A stretch of DNA of 64,000 nt from Sycobia sp. Sy_11 (GCA_018907035.1 JACCIC010000225.1:372001-436000); one strand, 5' to 3'; positions 1 to 13,566 are shown, counted from the first letter of the stretch. Numbers and translations are program-made. Notes: generated from the letters alone by a model not told the origin.

Positions 1-163
1 CCGGAGTTTTTATTCTGTTCATTGCTGCACGAATGAAGGATAGATAATTAGAAACTCGAACATAAACTGCCGGAACTGAGTTCTCGACACAGTCGAGCGG
101 ACCACCAATCAGTACTCCAACCAGGACGCTGCTGTTGTAAACAAGTGGACTGCCATTGTCGCC
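1..163 (-). CDS. Coding exon 4 (partial): altered Ser loop and C-terminal helix
   Basis: The acceptor is TTTTCAAAG before GGC. The exon opens with GDNGSPLVYNSSVLVGV, the Ser195 loop with Asn for the nucleophilic Ser and GS for GG. It continues with ENSVPAVYVRVSNYLSFIRAAMNRI, typical of the C-terminal helix of S1 proteases. There is no stop before the window edge; a normal family member would end within a few residues. Confidence 0.8.
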
Positions 164-2870
164 CTTTGAAAATCATTTTAATTAAAGAAAAATCTTTTTA
201 GAATACACCCGCGATACTCTGTAAAATCAAAGACAAATCTTTTATAAAGAAATAAAAAAGAAAAGGATGATCCTTATTGTTCCGAGCCTTGCTTAGATCT
301 ACAAAAATGCAACTGCAGCTTTTTGACGATGAAACCTCTCGACATCAAGGTTCGCGACCCTCATCGTCTTGTATTGAAAAGTACAAAAATAAAATCATTA
401 ACATAATTTACAACGCACGGATTAAGATCAAACGCGCAGTTTATCATTTACAAATAATAAGTACAACAAACAGTACAGTTAAATGTGTCGGATTCAACGT
501 TTATCGTCGTATTATTTATTATCGTGACACACTCTGAATAAAATAATAATTAAGCTTTAAATGTAACCTCGTATCTCGCAAGCATACGCATTAGATGTGC
601 CCTCGTGTTTACTTATAGTATTACTCGACAATACAACATGAACGAATTACCTTCAATATTTAAACTTTGAACGTTTTCTCAATCCATATTGTATGTATAC
701 TCGTCAGTATGATGAAAACCTTACAATTATCATTATTAGAGTTTTGAAATTTCTTTAACATTAGTACGTAATGATTTGGTTTTTCCCCCACTACATAATT
801 TACTGGAAAAATCTAAACAATGGATTTAATAAACAACTCCCATACGCTTCCCTACTTTGACATAATATAGCAACATTGAAAAATTGTTCACTCTATTGAA
901 AATTTTTATCGAAATGTCTTTGAAATCACAGACGATGATCGCCCATAGATAAATCATCGCTATTAAATAGATATGACTGAAACTGTAGGAAATTCCGAAT
1001 TGCAAATCATTGTCTTACCAAACAGGCGCCAGTGGGCGGGCCATCAGGCAGCTGCACAGCTCTTGCGCACATGTTGAACGTCTGAATTACGTCTTCGTAC
1101 AGCTCGGCGCAATCGTCATTCGGTACGGGATGCGCATCGAAGTAACGCAATTCTCCGTCCGATGATCCATCCACCACAATATTGTTAGCAGCTGCGTTCT
1201 CGTAAATGGCCATTTCATTTATCCCGTGGCCAGCCACGACCAAGGTCTTATTGAGATACGTGTCGTTCTCATTCGGCAATTCTAGAGATTTCATGTCATA
1301 GCCCCCGTACTCTGTCCAATTGTGTGCTAACTAAAATACAGATATGCAAAGTTTCAAAACCGAAGTATTTATTAAGACTATTTTTTTCGATCAAGAATAA
1401 AATTTAAAACTATAACAACTCCTTATTATTATGATGCCTCAGATTATAATGTATTTTTATCAGATCATCAAAATCATAATATAACTATTACTGAAAATAT
1501 ACAAAATTAAGACCAAGCAGTTACGACATAAGCACGATTATAAATTATTCTATAGATAAAAAGTATAATTAAAGGCATGACTATGAATGAAATAAATATG
1601 AATAGATAAATATTGTCAAATCGTGATTCTTATGTCATAATGTTATAACTCATCACATCTGCCTTTTCGCATGATGTTCAATTTCTCTTTCTCTACCAGA
1701 CTTTTTCTGGATCTTTCAAGGATGTTACATTTCCATCAAAACGTGTTAAAGAGCTGCACGTTATTAGAAGTTCGTCCCACTTCCCCTCTTTGAATTCAGG
1801 AGTTTTCTACTCAAGGCAGATACAATCATCTATTCTGCTGAACCGGCTCCGTCTCTTGGACTTTTTCAAAAAAATCTTTACACGAACTTACTCTTATTAT
1901 TTTTAGAAACAGAGCTATCCGTTATTTTCTCTGTGAAAAATCCATCTGGGATTATTAGTGAAATGAGTTTTATATAGAGATCTGTTCTGCGATTTATCTA
2001 CTTTTCTATCTATATTAATGACTAATACCGATGATTTACAAATCTTTGATTCGATGATGTGAAGACTATGGCTATTTAGGCTTATAATGTGAAGACTATG
2101 ACTATTTAGGCTTCGGAGAATTACTAGGGGAATTCAAGTGCAGAATGAACTTTGTATTGGACTTCATGAATTATGATTTAGCTGCTTTTTGAATGAATTA
2201 ATTATGATGTTTGACTTTTTCACGATTCACAACTACGACTTTTTGTGAACGATTTATTTAAACGTTATTATTTTGCCACTTGGACTATTGTTCGGTTATT
2301 TTGCTAGATGCTTCTCTAGAAATTAAAAAACCTATGTACGTTTTTACAATATTTTAGAGGGTCTCGTTATATCACCGTTTTCAGGCCGTCACCAGGTTGA
2401 TAGGTTGGCTACATAGTGATATCAGGAAAAATGAATCCATAGCTGCTGTACTGTACAAAATTATATGTACATATATCCCCGAATCTGGAATATCTGTTCT
2501 CTAGTTTACGACGTGTGATAAGAAAATAACGAGACTATTTATAAATAAAACGACATAAAACTCCTACAAAATATTGTATTAACTATCTGAGCTTTGGATA
2601 AGAACTCATAAGGCACTACAATATTAAAATCGAAAAACGTAGTCAGCAAAAATGTCAGATTTGATCGAGCTTGTCCTGTTTTTTCCGATCTTGTTTTGAC
2701 GTCATGCACGTAAACCCAGGTTTTTTATCTATTATAATTTGCTTAAACAATATGGACTCGTTATTCTCTTCATTCAGCAATACTGTACAATTATCATGGA
2801 GACATTACTTATGGAAATACGACATTCGGGATAAATTTTGCTTCCACATGACATATGCGTAAAAAATTTG

Positions 2871-2927
<57 letters not shown>

Positions 2928-4558
2928 ACGTAAGATATATCGACATCTTAAACGAACTTTCTAATAGTAATTCGCCAATTGTTCATAATCATTTTTTCCA
3001 TTTTCCCGGCGATTTCATACGTTACAGATGTGCTGACCGCAGGGTGTTCGTTATATTCCATCCATTTTGTAAACGATAATACCGATCGAAAACCCTTGCT
3101 CAACTGATAGCCGAATTATCAGTAGTAACTTTTAATATCTCAAAATCATTGGTACACTTTGATTTATTTTCATAGAAGGCAACCAATGTAGATACAGTAT
3201 TCGCACAAATACTGCAGTAACTTAATTTGGCAAACGAACGAATACATCCCGAGACATTTAACAAATCTCGTCATGTGTGTATCATAGCTTGCAGATTTAT
3301 TGAAATCCTTTCACAGGTGTGATTAATAAATTCGATCCTTATTTAATTCAACATAGACTGGAATAAAATCTTTCCAAATATAAGGTGTCTAATTTTGGAA
3401 CGAAATTCATATTAATAAGATTCAGAACCTCCTGATTTTCAGCAGCTTTGAGTCGAAATAAATAGATATCTCCTCGAAATTCAATAAAAGCTCAATCTTT
3501 GTTAATTTATTTATGACGTTGCATAAACTAATTTTAAGTTTTATGTAATTTTTGCCATGGCATACAGTTTGGATATTACTGTTTTAGTAATTCTTATATC
3601 GTATAATATTAATACAAATACATAGACCTATCAATCGAGCTTTTAAATACACGTAAAATGTTATAAATATTATCTTTGTGAATTACAATCTTATACAAGC
3701 TCCTTATATATACATAGCAATATTTCTGATTTAATATAGTTTGAACTCTATTTTTATGTCCTTTCTTCAAATTTAAAAAGATCAACAGCGCTTGAATAAC
3801 CAATTGGAAAATTCCATAATTGTATTTATGGCATATAAAATATTACAAATATATGAGTTGAGTCATAATACCAATCTGATAAAACATATTTGTATAACTA
3901 TTGAAGACTTTTTTCTTTTTTTTAAGATATGAATGTAGAAGCATTAAAAGTTTAAAATATTTATAAGCGTTGGAAATTAATGAAACCTGAACTCAATATT
4001 AGATTTTCAACTACAGTTTAAAAACATGCTGGTCTATAATGTTAGAGACAACATATCTTTGCATCAACTTTACCTCAAGCACGGCAAGATCAGCTGCCCT
4101 ACTGTACATTCCATCATCTTCCCATTCCCCATCCAAAAACTCTTTCAGCAAATATATTTTTATTACATCAATTCTCGGATCTGACTCATTTGGAAGTATT
4201 GAATTTTTTGAAAAGAGAACAGATACATGATCATTTATGACGTATCCAGTATCTTCATCCATCAAGCAGCTCATCGATGTAATTACGGAATACTCGTTTA
4301 GAAAACCACCTTCGCATCTTTGAGTTTTGTTGAATTGCACAGAAACTTGATATTGGAATTGACCGACTTCTGCAATTACACCACCAACAATGGACTCCAA
4401 TACTAATCCTTCGGCTAAAAGAAATGATTTAGGAAAATATTAGATAAGCTGCTGTAGAATGAAAATATCGAGTAAATTTAATTATATAAACTTATACCAT
4501 AATGTTCAAAAATAATAATTTCGAAAATTACGAAAAGTAGTAAATTGAAAACATGCAT
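1..4558 (-). CDS. Serine protease homologue (chymotrypsin fold, predicted inactive), four coding exons, 3' end off the window
   Basis: Exons, in order of transcription: 4558-4498, 4414-4074, 1324-1019 and 163-1. All junctions have GT-AG sites and the phases agree. The protein starts with a hydrophobic signal peptide, then IVGG, the usual first residues of a mature S1 protease. Conserved parts follow in order: the His loop, the Asp motif (ADLAVL), a GHG in place of the usual GWG, a CARAV segment near the late cysteine, and the Ser loop before the C-terminal helix (VPAVYVRVSNYLSFI). The His57 position reads TSMSC rather than TAAHC, and the Ser195 motif reads GDNGSP rather than GDSGGP. Asp102 is kept. 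The residue before IVGG is Ser, not Arg or Lys, so normal activation cleavage is not expected. The family includes non-catalytic homologues (SPHs) in insect immunity, melanisation and venom; which role applies here is unknown. The stop codon lies beyond position 1. Confidence 0.85.
1019..1324 (-). CDS. Coding exon 3: middle of the second protease barrel
   Basis: The acceptor TTTTAGTTAG precedes CAC, and the donor is TTG|GTAAGA. The exon is 102 codons in phase 0. It encodes the segment after the Asp motif, VVAGHG where GWG is usual, then DDCAELYEDV and NMCARAV, the cysteine-bearing part that normally precedes the active-site Ser. The final residues ACL are completed by GDN in the next exon. 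Confidence 0.85.
1325..4073 (-). other. Introns of the serine protease homologue
   Basis: This 2.7 kb intron (with the shorter one at 164-1018) is AT-rich. It holds a (TA)n tract at about 2874-2925 and a 31-base tandem duplication near 2056-2112. I see no coding or RNA signal; the small open frames here look random. Confidence 0.6.
2056..2112. repeat. Tandem duplication, unit about 31 bp, two copies
   Basis: The phrase AATGTGAAGACTATG plus ACTATTTAGGCTT occurs twice back to back with one or two differences, inside the intron. Confidence 0.7.
4074..4414 (-). CDS. Coding exon 2: IVGG start, His loop, Asp motif
   Basis: The acceptor is TTCTTTTAG and the donor is GAG|GTAAAG. The exon carries the mature N-terminus (IVGG), the disulphide-bearing His loop with Ser where the catalytic His should be (SVITSMSC), and ADLAVLE, which holds the catalytic-triad Asp. 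Confidence 0.85.
4498..4558 (-). CDS. Coding exon 1: start codon and signal peptide
   Basis: The ATG is at 4558-4556 on the minus strand and is followed by about 20 strongly hydrophobic residues (MHVFNLLLFVIFEIIIF). The exon ends one base into a codon before a GTATAAG donor. That single base joins the two-base overhang of the next exon to give Ala, so the frame is continuous into the protease domain. An acceptor-like ATTTTAG lies just before the ATG. This suggests that the transcript begins further upstream and that this exon also carries the end of the 5'UTR. Confidence 0.75.
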
Positions 4559-4613
4559 CCTAAAATTTCTGGTATATTTTTGATAAACACTATTTTAAAT
4601 TTATCTCCTAATG

Positions 4614-4666
<53 letters not shown>

Positions 4667-7040
4667 AACATATACCTCATATACATTGATTAATCTTAAT
4701 AATATTTCTCTTTATTCAAATTATTATTTGAAGTGCATACATATGTAAATTCATTTGTATTTAAATTTACTTCAATTTGTCACTTTCATTACTTTTCTAA
4801 CCCTGCTAATTATAATTATGAGATAAAAAATCAATATATAAAATAAGCTCGTTATCTACTTCCGTATTCCTTTGCGTTTCTTTCATATGAAGCTAAAAAA
4901 ATTTATTAGAATATTTTTATATAATTCTATTATATTATTCGTATGAAATTATATAATTAATTGAACATTTTAAGATACATCAAAATCTAAAAAATGACAT
5001 TATCCCAATATTGCTTTTGTGAAAACACGGGATAGCCATACTGAAACTGATAATGAAAAAGTTCCATATTGGTTGAAAAATAGTTCAACTACTTCTATAA
5101 TTTAGTTAAATATTAAAATAATAAGAAAAAACTGATCATAATGCAATTGAATAAAAAAAATTAAATGGTATTTGAATAGTTATAAAGTTTAGAAAGAGCG
5201 TAACTTCAACAATATATTTGATAGAAAAAAATTAGCTTCGTACGTATATTTACGTAGGTGAAAATAGATAAGTCGTAAATTTATGGCATAATTTTTTACA
5301 AATTCATTATACAATTTTCGAAAATCGATAAATCTACTTAATTTCTGTAAATGCTTATAAGAATAATAAATTTGCTTTATGGAAAATAACAGAAAATTCT
5401 TACTTTAAATATTGTAAAAAAAATCCATTACGTAAAAGAATCGTCGAAAACTTACTGCGTATTGGCAATTATATGAATCATTTGTGTCAAGCATGTGCCG
5501 AAACCAAATCATGCCCTAAACACAGAAAAATTCACGTCTGGATCATATACATGCTTAAGAAGCTCGGCCAATCTTTCGTGCCGAGTTTTGACCCAATCGC
5601 TTCAAAGATAATTAAATCTTTTGACACAACATAATTTTTTGCGAGTCACCAACTCTCGTAACGATTCTCAGTTATCACCAGCATTCAAAATTGAGAAAAC
5701 TGAGATCAAATCAATACACAAATTGGACGGTTTGTTTTTAAAAATTAGGAGTTTTCTCTATTACTCGATTTTTTTTGTTATTTGAACGCGAAATACGTGA
5801 ATGAATGCTTATTCTATAAGGATTTGAGGTTAACAACGATAACTTGGACCTCTTAGGCATAAGAACTAATCACAACGTTATTACCAACTTTATTATCAAC
5901 TTTGAATGGGGACATTAAATATTGTAAATTTCTATGGATGGAAAAATCGTGTATTATAATTAAAAATATTATGATTCGTAAAACATTCATACATATTTCA
6001 ATAACACGAGAGCTTTCTATTTGTAATTAAAATAGGAAAACTGCTTAAAATACTATTAAAAGCATTAATTTGATCATTACATATTCATAACTTAATACTA
6101 TCATATAAAATGATTACTTTTTGATGATCGTGTTTATATTTTAGGTTCATTCTTACAAAGATAGAAAATGTTCTATAAAAATATAAAATATTCGAAAACG
6201 ATTGATATCACATCTTAAAAATTACGGTATTCTGATACAATAAAATTTTATTTTAATTTTCATATATAAGAGAAATTTACGTATACTCACATTAATAGAA
6301 TACTGAAAATTTTACATAGTTACTATATTACTCGTTACAATGAACATGCTGGCCTAGTAATAGAATTGTAATAATTTCAATAATCTTTTATTCCTAATTT
6401 ATCTTTCTTTGACCAATCATCTGACTCTATTATTGAACTCTAAATTTTCCTTTACATTGTTTTTGTAAATAGTTGAATTATGAATTTATAATACGGTTAA
6501 GATATAGTATTTAAGACTTCATTTGAAACGACTACAGATATATAATTGTGAACAGAAAAATATAAATCTTTATAACGATAATCTATTTGCAAGTGGAACT
6601 TTTTAAGAAAATTGCATTTTTTTTCTATAATTGATATCGAATCCAAGTTAATGTGAATGATACAGGTCTAAACTGTATCAGACAAAATGAAATCAAATTT
6701 TTTTATGGTTTTGATTGATTTCAGGAGTATGTGTAGTAAAATAAAGATCAAAAATAAATAGTAATAAAGATTAAATTTTTTCAAGATCTCACTACTTGCT
6801 TTAACATAATTCGTGTAACGTCATCAGAACAGTTATTTAATAAATAAAAATCTTTTATAAATAAAATTGGCTTAACAATTTCTATAGAGCACGCTTTAGA
6901 CGTATCTTCGACCATTTTTGTTCGCACTGAAATATCGGCGAATCAAACAAGATCCAAGCAATAATATATAATACTTATGGTTTACATTTAATTTAGCTCA
7001 TATCATTTCCGGGCGAATTTAGCAAACCGAGCATACTTAC
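4559..7040. other. AT-rich 5' intronic sequence
   Basis: Apart from the candidate 60-base exon and the (TA)n/(CA)n tract at about 4616-4666, this is plain AT-rich sequence with no recognisable gene. Confidence 0.5.
5456..5515 (-). other. Candidate non-coding 5' exon of the serine protease homologue
   Basis: Sixty bases are bounded by a strong acceptor (TTTCTGTGTTTAG) and a consensus donor (GTAAGT). The exon lies upstream of the ATG exon, in the same orientation. The only frame that would continue into the signal peptide contains a stop, so if it is used it is 5'UTR. It could instead belong to an unrelated transcript. Confidence 0.35.
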
Positions 7041-7555
7041 GCATCACGTGTGACCAGTGATATTTTCAAGGTAATTCGCAAGTTTTTAGACCAGTTACAA
7101 AGACTGGCATATCTGGCACTCAAAACGCGCAACTTCATTTTTTCCATGGCAAAAGATACTAGAAATAGCCAGAGAGCTTTTTTCGCGGTGAACGATAATT
7201 GCAAAAGAAATCGATTCGCCCCGATCAATTGTACAATAAACTTTATGATAAACTTTGACGGATTATCCAGTCGTGATAATGGTCGCGAGTGTAAGCGAGG
7301 AAACAAAATGCAAAAAAAAAAAAAAAACATTTTCTGCCCACCCGATATCTCAATGCCGACGCGATGGATTTTGTTTTTGTTTCCACGAAAGGTGCATTAT
7401 TAACGGGAATTCCACGAGCCGTAAATGTTATAATGCCGACAAATACGCGTAGCTGTACGCTTTTCGACGATGTTGGCGGGCGGGGGAGAGCGGGGAGAAT
7501 GTTTCGAAAGCATAATATAGAAAAAGGACTCGCCCGGCGCGACCCGTCATCGCTT
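7041..7555 (-). other. Candidate first (5'UTR) exon of the serine protease homologue
   Basis: A near-perfect donor (GATGC|GTAAGTATG) lies at 7041/7040 on the minus strand. It ends a stretch that is distinctly more CpG-rich than the introns. Its 5' limit is a guess placed below the TATA-like box. Overlapping open frames on both strands show no recognisable protein. Confidence 0.3.
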
Positions 7556-7576
7556 GACAATTGAAACGATGTTACG

Positions 7577-7591
7577 TATTTTTATATATAT
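7577..7591 (-). promoter_or_regulatory. TATA-like box for a minus-strand transcript
   Basis: Read on the minus strand this is TATATATAAAAATAC. It sits 20-35 bases above the proposed start of the first exon. AT runs are common in this window, so the call rests mainly on its place at the edge of a CpG-rich block with a strong donor downstream. Confidence 0.25.
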
Positions 7592-7599
7592 AGCTGGAG

Positions 7600-8403
7600 A
7601 ATAATGCGCCGCTTCTGTAGCTTGAGCTCGCATAAAACGCGCTCTGACCGTTCGATCGTTCCGCGCATTCATACGCGAACGCGGCCTTACTTGAATTTTC
7701 ACGGCACAGAAATTTCATGCGCAGTGCACGCCGCCACTTTGGCCTCGCCGACTTTGCCACTCGCAATTTATTATGTTTACTTAATTATCCGTGAACGCGC
7801 AGAGTCGGTGGCAATGACGGATGATCGTTCGATTTCGATTATCATTCCGTTGATCGTGAAACAGGAAGCGTTTTACCACGCGTATGCATACACTTTCCAT
7901 CGATATACCGTCGTTATGAGAAGTTTTGGCCGTAAATCCTTTTGCGCGCGAATATTTCTCCTTCGAATAAATGGCTTTTTCAAGGGAAGTAGCTTTTAAG
8001 CCTGTGAAAAGCGCGCTCGAAACCTGTTTCTGCTCCATAAAATCACGTTCAAAATGTACCATTTACATAAATCTCGGTGGCGTCGACGTTTTCGTTACCG
8101 TAATATCATTAAAACTTATGACAGATCGACCCAATCGGCGTTCCATCCGAACTATTTCGTCCTCGAATGTTTTAATTTTGCATTAATGAAGCCAAAACTA
8201 ATTCGTTATGCATTTCTACCGCGGTATTTTCTAACTTAATGAATGCCTGGATCGCGTTGTTAATTGACCGAATTCGAGAAACGGCACGGTATTTATCGAG
8301 CATCGCCAAACGTATCTGCGGTCTACTAAATTTTCAGTCGCAATTTGTAATGGGGAGCATCACACCCGCTGATCCCACGACGTGCTTTAATTTAAATGCA
8401 TTC

Positions 8404-8454
<51 letters not shown>

Positions 8455-8880
8455 ATACAAGTTTCTCCATACATGTATAAAAAATGCATCGTGGCCACCA
8501 AGCATTCTATTTGTAATATTTGAAAGAGACTATATACATAAAATAAAAACGGGAATATAAGTTTATATATAATCCTGTCTCTCCAAAGTCGCCGATCAAT
8601 TTCACCCTTTTCCGAATATAATACGTATAATATATATATATTGTCAATCTTCCACGAGTATGAATGTCATTTTTTCTATATATATATATATATAGCTCGA
8701 ATATGATTTTTATGAGCAAACAATGCAGGATAAATGGTATACAGATAGCACCAACGCAAATCCAAGGGGAATTCGAAGAGCTATTGGCTCTAACTTCACG
8801 CATTAGGCCTTCGTGTATACAAAAACTCACACATACGCTCACACTCTCGCTCCAGTTTCGACTCTTTCCTCGCTTCTCGC
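7600..8880. other. Moderately CpG-rich sequence without recognised genes
   Basis: Base composition is intermediate. Several overlapping open frames occur on both strands, none with a recognisable motif. A (TA)n run lies at 8405-8452. Confidence 0.4.
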
Positions 8881-9330
8881 ACTTGCGTATACACTCTCAA
8901 GAGGGACCGACGGGGAAACAATCACACCCCCTACCCCCCTCCCTCGGCAACCAAACTAAACTATACGCCCGGGTATTAGTGTCGCGCGTAACGGGGTGCG
9001 CGCTCGTCCTGGAAAAGGGCACTTATAAACGACGGTGACGACGGCGAAGTATAGACTGTCGGTAGGAAAGGGCGAGGGGCGGCGAGGGGCCGACGCGCAG
9101 CTTCCTTCTAACTTATAACGCTTTTGCATCGAGTTATCGGCGCCTCCCGCTGTCATCTCGGCGGGCGCGCGCAACTTCGCGCGTTATTATACGACGCGTC
9201 GCGGGGGAAACGCGCGCCGTGAAGTTTCGCCGACGCTATTCCATCATCTAGACGGCGAGGCGAAAAATCACACGGTTGAAGATGGATAGGGAGGGACGCT
9301 TAATCGAGTTTTTCTCGTGCTTCCACGTCG
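8880..9330. promoter_or_regulatory. CpG-rich island
   Basis: A sharp rise in GC and CpG content against AT-rich surroundings, with many GCG/CGC runs (GGCGGGCGCGCGC near 9160). TTATAAAC lies near 9023. It looks like a promoter or first-exon region, but no coding exon can be attached to it. It may serve a transcript whose exons are not recognisable here. Confidence 0.3.
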
Positions 9331-9540
9331 CCGTGTTCCGTGTTATATACACGATTTTGATCGAACTTTGCTGGAATTATATATGGGGAGTAAAGGGGGG
9401 CGGTATGCGTTATAAGAAAGCACAAGAAAGCACATGTAGTACTACTGCGATAACATCACACGTTTGTCAATGTGCCCGTATAGGAATAAGAATAGAAAGC
9501 GTGTATGTGGGGAATAAAAAAAGTTACGGTCCTTCCTCTC

Positions 9541-9545
9541 CTCTC

Positions 9546-9595
<50 letters not shown>

Positions 9596-9600
9596 TCCCT
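9541..9600. repeat. (CT)n microsatellite
   Basis: About 25 CT units. The serine/leucine-rich open frames over it are artefacts. Confidence 0.95.
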
Positions 9601-9833
9601 CCACCCCTTTCTATCCCTCTATTCACCCTTATAACGGCGCATAGATGGCTATATATACGGTCGGAATTTAAGAAGGTCAATTTTATAAAGTTCGAAATTG
9701 AGAGCGAAGAATAAAGTCCGGGACATTCTTCCAGAAAGGTGGAAAGTATACTATATAGTTTTCTTATATTTACGTCGCACTGGGAAAGTTTAACCCTTGT
9801 AAGAAAGTGGAACATGTATGCGAATATATAGAT

Positions 9834-9860
9834 GTGTGTGTGTGTGTGTGTGTGTGTGTA
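9834..9860. repeat. (GT)n microsatellite
   Basis: About 13 GT units. Confidence 0.9.
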
Positions 9861-11024
9861 GTGCGAAACTCGGCGAAACTTATATAATGCCGGAACGAGA
9901 TTGCCGAGAGCTAGTTCGGTGACGTGCTTTCGATACTTGTCATACGAGAAGTTACGAACATAATGTTGATTTTCCTACATGTTTTGGGGATACACAAATA
10001 ATTAAAAACTTTTTATTTATTAAACTCATGTCGGCAATAAATGAGTTTTAAAGTGTTTTTTCAAATAAATCAATAAATAAAAAAATAAATAATGCGTGAA
10101 CATTTTTTTGTTCGATTTATTTTTGAGTTATGACACAGAAGCCATAAGCTCGATTAAACGAACCAAGATGAAGATTGTTTGAAATTTCAATTTCGAAACG
10201 GGAATTGAAAAAAATTATAAGTGTATTGTATGATGTATACTTGGTCCTATGATCTATACTTGATACAATGATGAATCGGTTTCAGCGCTTTACTGTTAAT
10301 ATCGACCTATGATATTAAACATCATTTGAAACTTAAGTTTTTTAAATAAAGTGCCATCTAAGTTGATCGAATGAATTATCAACTCAGCAATGAATTCAAA
10401 TTTCACGTTTAGTAAGACTATTCAATAATGTGAAAAAAAAGATTTTGCCATAATCTTGATTCTTAAACTAAAATCTTCTATAAAGTATCCAGATCTAAAA
10501 AATTACTAGATACAAATTCACGTTTTTATTATAAAATTTTTTCAAATACGAGTTTCCACAACTTCTGACGAATTGTCTCGATACCTTGTAGCATAAATTT
10601 ATAAAAAACACATAAATAAAGGACATGGCTAAGTAAAATTTACAATTACACAATGTCCATATAAGTAATATTATTGAAAAACAGAACACTTTATGCTCTA
10701 TCGATAAAACTCGACATCGTCAGAATCTCAACAATACGTCCTATATACAATTGAAACCTTAAAAAAGCATCAATCTTTAAAAAAAACTGTTCACTAACGA
10801 TAACTTCATGGTGCGGAAATAGCAGGCAAACCGCAGATCATTAGATTATCGTCGTACTAATCGGATCATCCAACCATCCCCCTCTTACGAAGCTAAAGTG
10901 CGCACGCGCATGACGAAAGTTAGAAAGGAGCGAAAGCTGTTGTGTATTTGTAAGCTCTTGGCGAACTTGCGAAACGTACAGTGACTTCCAATAGCGCCGG
11001 GTCGCCTATACATACATACATACA

Positions 11025-11076
<52 letters not shown>

Positions 11077-13395
11077 GGTAGAGAGAGATGATTAAGATGA
11101 GTAACAGATTTTTGTTAATTACCGTTTCCGGGCAACTGAATTCACTCGCTGTCGGAGCCTCTTTTAACCGTCTTTGGAAAATGTATTTTTTAATTTACTT
11201 ATCGACGAATGTCTGATGAATTCGTGGTTAAAATGTAACAGATCTAGGTCAGGTTAAATAATAAGTATTATATATTTGCATATATAATGCATGCAATTTC
11301 TGCATTTTTAATTAATACGGCACGGAAAGTTGGTATTTGATATCACTGAGAGTTTATTTATACAAAAAGTTTTTAAGTTTTTTCAAATTTTAATACATGT
11401 CTGGCGATGTTTTACAGATTTTATTCATTTTGATTAGATGCAGAATTTATACATAGATCGATACAATAGTACATCAGAATTAAATTTATTATTTAAAGCT
11501 TTCCACTGAAGCTATTTCAAACAAGAACATGCAAAAAGTTACTAGATTATTCTTTAACCCTTCTAGCAAAGTTTTTTTTTATCAATATTGGTATGTAAAG
11601 ATTTTTGTGAAGTCGATTATTAAAAAAATCATTATAAAATTTAATAAATTCAAAATGGTCGCTTCAATATAGCCGATCGAAAATTTGAAAACAGGGGTTT
11701 TCATTAAAATTCGTAACTTGCAGTGAAAATCATTATTTTAGAACATTTAGTCGGCTCTATTATATGCAGCGATCTTAGATATTGCTGCATGTAATATCTA
11801 AATCCTTCATACACTATATTACAGTAATTAACCATTTTCAAAATTTTCATTTAACTTTAACTTGAACCTTAATCTGCAATTAACGTATGAAAATCTCAAT
11901 TACACATTTTTTCATCAAATTTTAGCGGCAAAAAAAGAAAGAAAGACGTACGATTACAAGACTTATAAGTTTCAACTTAAGTCTAAGTTAAGTTAGACTT
12001 AACTAAACACAAATCACCGATATACAGTTATAATTATAAATCCGAAATTAAACTCCATCCTAACTATATTTAAATTCAAATCTTCGTTCAGGTCTTTCGT
12101 TGTTGAAATGAACTTTAATAATATTTTGACCTACTTGCTTTATATTTCGAATAAAATGCAAATTTAAAGACAGAATCAAATTACTTTTTTGCTTTCAACT
12201 GCTCGTTTAAAGTTCTAAAGTCAGCATATACATTACTTAATATGTAAATAAAATAATTAAAAAAAAACAAATATCCCATAATAATTTATAAGAATAATGT
12301 ATAAATATATACAATAAATCAAATAACGTCAAAATAAGTAATTTCAAACATTTTTTAAAAACTGAGATATTTTATTTGAATATTATAAATCGTGCGAATT
12401 TGTATTGCGTTAGAAAAGTCAAATTATTCATTCGGTAATGTTCTAAGTTTAAATTCGTCAAATATTTGTATCGATCCATGACTAAATACACGCGTTCATA
12501 ATATATTGCATAAAAACTAAGAATTAAATCGTTATATTATCTAAAATGATGATTACGCAAATTGTAAGTAAGCACCCTAAGGCGTTCTTATGGAAATTGG
12601 ATTTTCGTAAATTCAGCTGAAAGTTTTTAGGCTCATTTAGGAGGCTAATCCAAAGTTGTCATGAGCGCAAATTGAAAATGAAGTTTACGATCTCGACCGT
12701 GATAGAGGCAGTGAGGGGGGGGGCTGAATTAATTCAGCAGGTATACCGATAAGATTTACAAAATTTACATAGTGCTTTTCATAATTTTTGCGAACTATTT
12801 AAGAAATGGAAGATTGACATTTGCAAAAGGGACACACTAATATAAAAATGAAAATGCACGTAATCAGTGCTCTTATACACTTATACTTTATTGGTATAAT
12901 TTCACCGCGAGATTGGTTCATTTTATCTTTTAATCCCTTTTCCTTTAATCTATGACCTGAATAATCGCATAATAATTATCTCCATGTAATCATTTTTGAA
13001 CAGCGCTCCTTAAGCGAACTTCTTCTACATTCTCAGGTTACCCTAGTCCATGGAGCCTTGCGACAGATCGGATAATAAAGTAATTCCGGATCATTCGATA
13101 CAGTATATTAGATACAGCCTTGATCAAAACTAACGAGACAATTTTATTAATACAGAAGCAACAGTTTTATTTTAAAGTTCAGGGGGGATGGATTTGAAAA
13201 CAATTGATGGCATTATTTCATTCGAATATGCTCTCAATTCTTTCGATGTATGCACTTGTACTCCCGACAATACTCCCGACCCTTCTTCGCCCCGTACTGG
13301 CAAATAAAATAAAGCCCCGAAAATAATATCAGAAAAAAGACCATCCAAAAGCAGGGCTCGGCGAAAGTATAGACGAGATCAAAAAAGTTACATCG

Positions 13396-13396
<1 letters not shown>
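9861..13396. other. AT-rich sequence, no gene seen
   Basis: There is no recognisable coding, RNA or transposon signal apart from a (TA)n run at 11027-11072. Confidence 0.5.
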
Positions 13397-13445
<49 letters not shown>

Positions 13446-13535
13446 GTGCCTCTTTCTTTGCGTATATGTGTGCGTACATGTGTGCGTACGCGCGCGCGCG
13501 CGTGTGTGTGTATGTGTATTTTCATCCCTCGTGAC

Positions 13536-13566
<31 letters not shown>

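Noticed and set aside
7037..9174. Many overlapping open frames of 60-131 codons
   Set aside because: No recognisable domain, present on both strands of the same DNA, best explained by raised GC content.
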